A stretch of DNA of 10,742 nt, from positions 1 to 10,742 of the forward strand of contig JAEYWB010000030.1 in NCBI GenBank assembly GCA_023429275.1. The letters run 5' to 3'. The stretch is from Planctomycetota bacterium (GTDB taxonomy: Bacteria > Planctomycetota > Planctomycetia > Planctomycetales > Planctomycetaceae). The position numbers and the translations under genes are program-made. This document shows positions 6,488-10,742 of this stretch, piece after piece. The stretch's first letter is position 1. Each line of letters opens with the position of its first letter. The notes below the pieces were generated by a model. It was not told where the DNA came from, ran no database searches, and saw only the letters and a program-made list of their open reading frames with translations.

Positions 6488-6503
6488 GCCCGCCTCGGCG
6501 GGC
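6488..6503 (+). other. Intercistronic hairpin after the binding-protein gene
   Basis: GCCCGCC (6488-6494) and GGCGGGC (6497-6503) are perfect complements and would form a tight GC stem closed by a CTCG-type tetraloop. It begins 13 nt after the binding-protein stop and no T-run follows. Such a structure could protect the upstream mRNA so that the binding protein is made in excess over the permeases, as known for malE-malF; this role is inferred. Confidence 0.5.
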
Positions 6504-6595
6504 TGAGTCCCGCGGCTTTCCATCGGGAGGTCGCGCGTCCCCTGGCCGGGGTGCTTCCGTCCCATTACGAGTTCCGTTTCCCGTCATCACCTCTC

Positions 6596-7582
6596 ATGTT
6601 CGAGTTTCTCACTCGCCGGCTGATGATCGGGGTTCTGACCCTGCTGTTCATCACGTTCCTGCAGTACGCCCTGATCCGCTTCATGCCCGGGACGCCGCTG
6701 ACGCTCAACATGGCGGAGCTCGACCCGACGAAGACAATCAGCGTCGAGCAGATGACGCAGCTCCGGAAGATCTACGGCCTCGATAAGCCGTTCTACGCCG
6801 CCTACGGCGACTGGCTCTGGAAACTCGTCCAGGGGGACATGGGGACTTCGTTTACCCACAAGAAGCCCGTCAGCCGCCTGATCCGCGAGCGACTGGGGCC
6901 AACCCTGTTTCTCTCGGTGACGTCGCTGATCGCCGCCTATGCCGCGTCAATCCCCCTGGGACTCTATGTCGCGGCCCGGTCGGGGACGAAGCTCGAACGG
7001 TCGGCGAGTACGGCCCTCTACATGATGTATTCGTTCCCGAGCTTCGTGGCCGCGCTGTTTCTCCAGATGTGGCTGGCCCTCAAGCTCGGATGGTTTCCCC
7101 TGTTCGGAATGTACGGCGACAACTACGACTCCCTGTCATTTGCCGGCAAGGTGAAAGACCTCTTCTGGCACCTGGGCCTTCCCCTGATCTGCTACACCTA
7201 CGGGGCTCTCGCGTACGACACGCGGTTCATCAACGCGAACCTTCAGGAAGTCATCCGGCAGGACTACATCCGGACGGCCAAGGCCAAGGGGCTCAGTGAA
7301 CGGGCGATTCTCGTCCGGCATGCATTCCGGAACACGCTGATCCCCCTGATCACTTCGCTCGGCCTGATGCTGCCGTCGCTCGTGACGGGGTCCGTGATCA
7401 TCGAGCGGATCTTCAGCTGGCCCGGAATCGGACAGATGTTCTTCGAGTCAATTACCGCCCGCGATTATCCCCTGATCATGGGGCTTCTCCTGCTGTTCTC
7501 CCTGATGACTGTGGTCGGGCAGCTCCTCGCCGACATCCTCTACGCCGTGGTCGATCCCCGCGTCCGCCTGGGGGACCGTTAA
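6596..7582 (+). CDS. ABC peptide transporter permease, DppB/YejB type
   Basis: This 328-residue inner-membrane protein forms half of the translocation channel. Hydrophobic segments lie near 10-29, 103-125, 138-160, 193-210, 248-270 and 293-316, giving the usual six helices with a large loop after the first. The EAA coupling loop that contacts the ATPase is visible at about 227-253 (RTAKAKGLSERAILVRHAFRN), followed by IFSWPGIGQ at 272-280. The C-terminus VVDPRVR is standard for this family. I chose the ATG at 6596 because MFEFLTRRL matches the usual opening of the family. An in-frame GTG at 6551 would add 15 unlikely residues. Neither has a clear ribosome site. The 120-nt spacer from the binding-protein gene contains a hairpin. 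The next permease starts 2 nt after this stop. Confidence 0.93.
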   Translation: MFEFLTRRLMIGVLTLLFITFLQYALIRFMPGTPLTLNMAELDPTKTISVEQMTQLRKIYGLDKPFYAAYGDWLWKLVQGDMGTSFTHKKPVSRLIRERLGPTLFLSVTSLIAAYAASIPLGLYVAARSGTKLERSASTALYMMYSFPSFVAALFLQMWLALKLGWFPLFGMYGDNYDSLSFAGKVKDLFWHLGLPLICYTYGALAYDTRFINANLQEVIRQDYIRTAKAKGLSERAILVRHAFRNTLIPLITSLGLMLPSLVTGSVIIERIFSWPGIGQMFFESITARDYPLIMGLLLLFSLMTVVGQLLADILYAVVDPRVRLGDR

Positions 7583-7584
7583 TC

Positions 7585-8712
7585 ATGAGTGCACCACACC
7601 AGAATCCGGGCTCCCTGCCGGAGACGGCCCCCACGGCGAATCTGATCGTCCCCTACTCGCCCGGTTTCTGGGCCGAAACCTGGAAACGGTTTCGACGGCG
7701 TCCGCTCGCAATGGCGGCGCTGATCTGCGTCGGATTCCTTTGCCTGGTGGCGATCTTCTCGCCCGCCATCGCCGGGACCCGGCCGATCGTCTGCAAGTAC
7801 AAAGGGAGCCTGTACTTCCCCTGCATGTACTACTTCAACGAGCGATGGCAGAACCCGATTTTCACCACCGATAAGTTCCGGGGAAAGTTCTACGATTCTC
7901 TGAAGACGAAGGACCCCGAGAGCTGGGCGATCTGGCCGCTGACGTTCAACGACCCGTATTACTCGGTTCAGAAAAACCTCTGGCCGGGACGGCCGGCGAA
8001 CCCCAGCCGCGATACGGGCCGCCCGAGCGCGCAGAACTGGTTCGGGACAGACCAGAAGGGGGTCGATGTCTTTGCGAAGATTGTCCACGGCACGCGGACG
8101 GCCCTCGTCGTCGGGTTCGTCTCGATGGGAATTGCCGCGGTGATCGGGATCACGCTCGGTGCGATCGGTGGATACGCGGGAGGCTGGATCGACACGCTCA
8201 TCAGCCGGTTCACCGAAGCGGTGATGTGCATGCCGACGCTGCCGCTCCTGATTGCCATGATGGTCCTGATCCGCAATCCGACGATCTGGCACATGATGGC
8301 GGTTATCGGACTTCTCGGTTGGACGAGCATTGCCCGTCTGACCCGGGCCGAGTTCCTTCGTCTGAAGGAGTCGGACTTTGTCTCGGCCGCCCGCGTTCTG
8401 GGCGTCGGCCACGGACGGATCATCTTCCGCCACATTCTCCCGAACGCGATGGCGCCGGTCCTCGTTCCGATCACTTTCGGGATCGCGGGGGCGATCTTCA
8501 CCGAGAATGCGCTGACGTTCCTCGGCTTCGGCCCCCCTCCGCCGACCACGAGCTGGGGGGACCTCCTCAAGGACGGCCGATCCAACTATGACCTCTGGTG
8601 GCTGATCGTCTTCCCGGGAATCGCGGTCTTCCTCACCGTTCTCGCGTACAACCTGATCGGCGAGGGCCTGCAGGAAGCGACCGACCCCAGGCTACGGGAC
8701 GGGGGCCGGTAG
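7585..8712 (+). CDS. ABC peptide transporter permease, DppC/YejE type
   Basis: This 375-residue protein is the second channel subunit. A cytoplasmic N-terminus with WKRFRRRPLA at 33-42 leads into helix 1 (about 43-62). A long outward loop of about 110 residues follows (64-170), rich in aromatics and including YKGSLYFPC at 72-80 and the conserved FGTDQKGVDVF at 153-163. Five further helices lie at roughly 173-195, 215-230, 235-250, 288-312 and 335-358. The EAA loop is SAARVLGVGHGRIIFRHILP (267-286). The long first loop with a Tyr-Phe-Pro motif resembles YejE-type rather than classical DppC permeases; this is a judgement by eye. The ATG at 7585 is 2 nt after the upstream stop, with a G-run 9-13 nt before it. 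It is the last gene of the operon: no OppD/OppF-type ATPase follows, and the next gene is on the other strand. Confidence 0.93.
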   Translation: MSAPHQNPGSLPETAPTANLIVPYSPGFWAETWKRFRRRPLAMAALICVGFLCLVAIFSPAIAGTRPIVCKYKGSLYFPCMYYFNERWQNPIFTTDKFRGKFYDSLKTKDPESWAIWPLTFNDPYYSVQKNLWPGRPANPSRDTGRPSAQNWFGTDQKGVDVFAKIVHGTRTALVVGFVSMGIAAVIGITLGAIGGYAGGWIDTLISRFTEAVMCMPTLPLLIAMMVLIRNPTIWHMMAVIGLLGWTSIARLTRAEFLRLKESDFVSAARVLGVGHGRIIFRHILPNAMAPVLVPITFGIAGAIFTENALTFLGFGPPPPTTSWGDLLKDGRSNYDLWWLIVFPGIAVFLTVLAYNLIGEGLQEATDPRLRDGGR

Positions 8713-8786
8713 CGTTCGTCAGACCGCGATCGCCGACGCATCGCCATCAATGCCAACCTGAAAGCCGACAGACACCCGCGCTCGTC

Positions 8787-8821
8787 CGGCCCCAGGCCCT
8801 AGGCTCTAGGCCCTATCCCCC
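8787..8821. repeat. Heptanucleotide tandem repeat, consensus AGGCCCT
   Basis: Three consecutive 7-nt units, AGGCCCT (8794-8800), AGGCTCT (8801-8807) and AGGCCCT (8808-8814), differ at one position. A degenerate unit stands on each side (CGGCCCC before, ATCCCCC after). The array fills the short gap between the convergent permease and LptF/G-type genes and ends at the stop codon of the latter. Its CTAG-containing, partly self-complementary units could also fold. Confidence 0.6.
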
Positions 8822-10027
8822 CTAGTGCTTCATGACCTTCCGAAGCACGTGCCAGGCGGCGAGGGCGAGGATCGTGTTGCCGATCCACATGGACCACGCC
8901 GGGTCGATGTTGCCGGACTTCGACTGCGTCATCAGCCCGAGCATCAGCGGGTAATACCCCCCCGCGATCGGGCCGAAGCACATCAGGAAGCTCGTGAGCA
9001 CCTGGTTCTTCGCCATCAGCACGGCGAACGGGCTCCCGAGGAGGACGAAGAAGAAGCAACTGCAGGCGAGCGCGTAGCGGCTGTGCAGCTCGGTCCGGAG
9101 CTTGTGATACCAGTCGTCCGCCACGGCGATGCGGGTCTGGAGGGGGGCCGAAAGGGGCAACCCGCGGTCCGCGCGGCCGCGGCCGAGTTCGAGCAGGCAT
9201 TCCACCGTCTGCTGCTCCCGCAGTTCCGACCGGGCGGCTCCCGAAACGGCAAGCTCATTCTCGATCGACTGAAGCGTCAGGTGCCGGGCTTTCGGCTTCG
9301 AGGTCGATGGATCCCAGCGGATCTTTTCGGACCAGGGGCGGTTCAGGCTGATCCGGCCTCCCGGCGTATCGAGGTAGCCGTGGTCCATCGAAACGAGCAG
9401 CAGCCGCCGCTCGAGATCGATCTCGATGTTGGCGGTGTCGGCGTACACGGTCGTCACCCGGCCCGACCGGGTCGCATGCTGGATCATCACCTGGGTCAGC
9501 GTCTTTCCTTCGACGCCGCCGACGATGATGTGGATCCCCCGCGAATGGTCGACGAACGCCCGGTTCGCCCGGATCTGCTCGAAGAAGATCTCCTCGAGGG
9601 CCTGGACGATCGTCGTCTCGATCTTCTTTTCCGCCCAGGGGATGACCTGGTCGGTCAGCAGGAGGCAGGTGACGCTGAGGACCCCGCCGAGGAAAAATGC
9701 CGGCCAGAGGAGCGAGAGGACGTTGATTCCGGCCGCCTTGGCGGCGGTGATCTCGTTGTCCCCGGCGATCCGCCCGAACACGACGCACACCGTCAGCAGC
9801 AGTGCCGACGGGATCGTGAAGGGCATCATGCTCGGGACGATGAACGGCAGGATCTTGAGCGTGTGCTGGAGGCTCAGCCCCCGTTCGAGGGCCTGCTGGA
9901 CGACCCCCGCGAAGATGACGAGCACCGTCAGGACGATCAGTACGAAGGTGAAGACGCGCAGGATCTCCCCGAAGACGTATCGCTGCAGAATGGGAATCGA
10001 GAACGGCATCTGGCGGAGCCCATCCAT
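8822..10027 (-). CDS. LptF/LptG-family permease (YjgP/YjgQ), LPS export
   Basis: This 401-residue inner-membrane protein belongs to the LptF/LptG family. In the Lpt machine these proteins extract lipopolysaccharide from the inner membrane with LptB ATPase and pass it to LptC/LptA. Helices lie at about 24-44, 58-84, 104-125, 317-337, 344-366 and 378-397. The periplasmic beta-jellyroll domain sits between helices 3 and 4 (about 130-310). Family blocks include RYVFGEIL at 16-23, GRIAGDNEITAAKAAGI at 85-101 and SRYALACSCFFFVLLGSPFAV near 316-336. I favour the ATG at 10027; an ATG at 10009 is almost as good. The frame stays open to 10186, but those 53 residues are low-complexity and unlike family N-termini. 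LptF and LptG cannot be told apart here, and no partner gene is adjacent. It diverges from fdxA and converges on the transporter operon. Confidence 0.9.
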   Translation of the reverse strand: MDGLRQMPFSIPILQRYVFGEILRVFTFVLIVLTVLVIFAGVVQQALERGLSLQHTLKILPFIVPSMMPFTIPSALLLTVCVVFGRIAGDNEITAAKAAGINVLSLLWPAFFLGGVLSVTCLLLTDQVIPWAEKKIETTIVQALEEIFFEQIRANRAFVDHSRGIHIIVGGVEGKTLTQVMIQHATRSGRVTTVYADTANIEIDLERRLLLVSMDHGYLDTPGGRISLNRPWSEKIRWDPSTSKPKARHLTLQSIENELAVSGAARSELREQQTVECLLELGRGRADRGLPLSAPLQTRIAVADDWYHKLRTELHSRYALACSCFFFVLLGSPFAVLMAKNQVLTSFLMCFGPIAGGYYPLMLGLMTQSKSGNIDPAWSMWIGNTILALAAWHVLRKVMKH

Positions 10028-10228
10028 GGGCGATTCGCCCCCCCGCGGGCAGTAAGCCGGCGGCGGTCGGCGAAGTCCGCCGGAACGTACGGCAAAGGCC
10101 GATTCAGGGTCAACAGGGGTTACCGCGACGGCGGCGGCTGAAGAGGACTTCCGGAGCGTTTGCGGAGTCTCGAAATTGAGCCGCAATCTCAGGGGAGAGA
10201 AAAGGATTTCACTACAAAAACTGTGTCC

Positions 10229-10257
10229 TTGACAGTCTTTTCCAACCGACCTAAAAC
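10229..10257 (+). promoter_or_regulatory. Sigma-70-type promoter of fdxA
   Basis: A perfect -35 box TTGACA (10229-10234) and a -10 box TAAAAC (10252-10257, 4 of 6 matches) are separated by the optimal 17 nt. Transcription would start near 10264 and leave a leader of about 42 nt before the fdxA ATG. This is the clearest housekeeping promoter in the window. Confidence 0.6.
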
Positions 10258-10305
10258 GCCAGAGACGGCCGCGAATCCGGCGTTGACAAGCCCAGTGAGC
10301 ACACC

Positions 10306-10584
10306 ATGACCCACGTTGTTGCCGAACCCTGTTTCAACTGCAAGTACACGGATTGCGTCGTCGTCTGCCCGGTGGAATGTTTCTATGAGGGCGAGGCGAT
10401 CCTCGTGATCCACCCGGAAGAATGCATCGACTGCGAAGCGTGCGTTCCGGAATGCCCGGTCGCCGCGATCTTCCACGAGGATAACCTCCCGGCTCAGTGG
10501 GCTGACTACAAGCAGCTCAACGCCGAAATGGCCCCGCAGTGGCCGAGCATCACCGAAAAGAAGCCGCCGCTGGCTCAGGGCTGA
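10306..10584 (+). CDS. fdxA: Seven-iron ferredoxin FdxA ([3Fe-4S][4Fe-4S])
   Basis: The 92-residue cytoplasmic electron carrier is clearly related to Azotobacter vinelandii ferredoxin I. Cysteines stand at 9, 12, 17, 21, 25, 40, 43, 46 and 50, each one position after its counterpart in FdI. By that alignment Cys 9, 17 and 50 bind the [3Fe-4S] cluster, Cys 21, 40, 43 and 46 bind the [4Fe-4S] cluster, and Cys 12 and 25 are not ligands. The segments CKYTDCV, FYEG and [13 protein letters not shown] are near-identical to that family, and the tail keeps WPSITEKK. It is shorter than the 106-residue FdI, lacking the last 14 or so residues of the C-terminal extension. The ATG at 10306 is preceded only by a weak AGTGAG. 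It is a single-gene unit, with its own promoter and a strong terminator. Its redox partner is not evident here. Confidence 0.95.
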   Translation: MTHVVAEPCFNCKYTDCVVVCPVECFYEGEAILVIHPEECIDCEACVPECPVAAIFHEDNLPAQWADYKQLNAEMAPQWPSITEKKPPLAQG

Positions 10585-10610
10585 TCGAGCCCGCCTTCCC
10601 TGAAAAACGC

Positions 10611-10651
10611 CGTGCCCGGAGGCTTTGTGCCCCCCGGGCACGTTTTGTTTT
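10611..10651 (+). terminator. Rho-independent terminator of fdxA
   Basis: CGTGCCCGG (10611-10619) pairs perfectly with CCGGGCACG (10634-10642) over a 14-nt loop. The T-rich tract TTTTGTTTT (10643-10651) follows directly. A run of A at 10602-10606 upstream of the stem could let it work in the other direction too. It starts 26 nt after the fdxA stop. Confidence 0.88.
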
Positions 10652-10661
10652 CCAGGACTGC

Positions 10662-10681
10662 TTCGGCCTTTCCGGGCCGAA
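10662..10681. other. Second hairpin downstream of fdxA
   Basis: TTCGGCC (10662-10668) and GGCCGAA (10675-10681) form a perfect 7-bp stem over a 6-nt loop, 10 nt after the terminator T-tract. No T-run follows on the plus strand. It may serve a gene entering from the right, or be a backup structure. Confidence 0.4.
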
Positions 10682-10692
10682 ATCGAGTCGGG

Positions 10693-10722
10693 TGCATCCG
10701 TTAGCTGGTGGTGGGGGATGCA
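10693..10722. other. Third inverted repeat near the window end
   Basis: TGCATCC (10693-10699) is the reverse complement of GGATGCA (10716-10722), with a 16-nt G/T-rich spacer. The spacing suits a regulator site or a weak RNA stem at the start of whatever lies to the right. Its role is unknown, and the window ends 20 nt later. Confidence 0.3.
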
Positions 10723-10742
10723 AGAAGTGGGATACCCTTTGG

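Noticed and set aside
4502..6565. 687-codon open frame antisense to the solute-binding protein gene
   Set aside because: It mirrors a clearly real gene. GC-rich third positions keep the opposite frame open, its residue composition is odd (many Asp/Val/Arg), and no family is recognisable.
7579..8433. 284-codon minus-strand frame antisense to the second permease
   Set aside because: The product is Arg/Asp/Gly-rich without hydrophobic core patterns; the plus-strand permease explains the region.
8787..8821. Heptamer array as a CRISPR fragment or a terminator
   Set aside because: The units are 7 nt with no spacers, and there is no stem followed by a T-run.
10084..10113. Minus-strand TTGACC / TACGTT pair as LptF/G-type gene promoter
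   Set aside because: The spacer is 18 nt and the -10 matches only 3 of 6 positions; too weak to annotate, although its position would fit the shorter start at 10027.
8825..10141. 438-codon plus-strand frame antisense to the LptF/G-type gene
   Set aside because: It is a compositional shadow, rich in Asp, Arg and Gly, with no family signal; the minus-strand reading has six membrane helices and conserved motifs.
10283..10288. Second TTGACA upstream of fdxA
   Set aside because: A -10 box 17 nt further would fall on the start codon itself; the pair at 10229-10257 is better placed.
10189..10641. 150-codon minus-strand frame across fdxA
   Set aside because: It overlaps the unmistakable ferredoxin and its terminator, and shows no domain.
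1..10742. tRNA, rRNA, insertion sequence, phage or toxin-antitoxin genes
   Set aside because: I looked for these on both strands and found no supporting motif, terminal repeat or recognisable product.

Overview
The window is about 10.7 kb of GC-rich bacterial chromosome, most likely from a member of the Planctomycetes. The best pointers are a DUF1501 protein with a twin-arginine-type leader, the style of the truncated Lys/Glu-rich protein at the left edge, and the mix of an ECF sigma/RskA pair with a FAS1 protein. This taxonomic call is inference from gene content only. No tRNA, rRNA, CRISPR array, transposase or phage gene is visible, so this is mostly ordinary chromosomal territory.

Layout, left to right. 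(1) The last 100 codons of an unidentified plus-strand protein (1-305). (2) A minus-strand three-gene cluster read right to left: a secreted single-domain fasciclin (FAS1) protein (1907-2389), an ECF sigma factor (1250-1813, probably with a TTG start) and an RskA-type membrane anti-sigma factor (441-1253) that overlaps the sigma gene by 4 nt. Together they look like an envelope-signalling module with FAS1 as probable output. The grouping recalls the Mycobacterium tuberculosis SigK-RskA system, whose targets MPT70 and MPT83 are FAS1 proteins. (3) A 344-nt divergent intergenic region (2390-2733) with two clear dyad elements. (4) A solitary plus-strand DUF1501 protein (2734-4140). (5) A 331-nt gap (4141-4471) with a structured element and a weak promoter candidate. 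(6) A plus-strand peptide-transporter operon: a family 5 solute-binding lipoprotein (4472-6475), a DppB/YejB-type permease (6596-7582) and a DppC/YejE-type permease (7585-8712). No ATPase gene follows. (7) A short convergent gap holding a heptanucleotide tandem repeat. (8) A minus-strand LptF/LptG-family permease (8822-10027). (9) A divergent plus-strand seven-iron ferredoxin gene, fdxA, with a good sigma-70-type promoter and a strong intrinsic terminator, followed by two more inverted repeats up to the window end.

How the genes work together. The sigma/anti-sigma/FAS1 genes form one regulatory unit and the SBP/permease/permease genes one uptake unit, which must borrow ATPases encoded elsewhere. 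LptF/G (LPS export) and FdxA (electron transfer) are independent housekeeping genes. I see no convincing wholly new system. The parts most worth following up are the FAS1-ECF-RskA cluster with its candidate operators, the ATPase-less Yej-like transporter with an extended binding protein, and the heptamer repeat.
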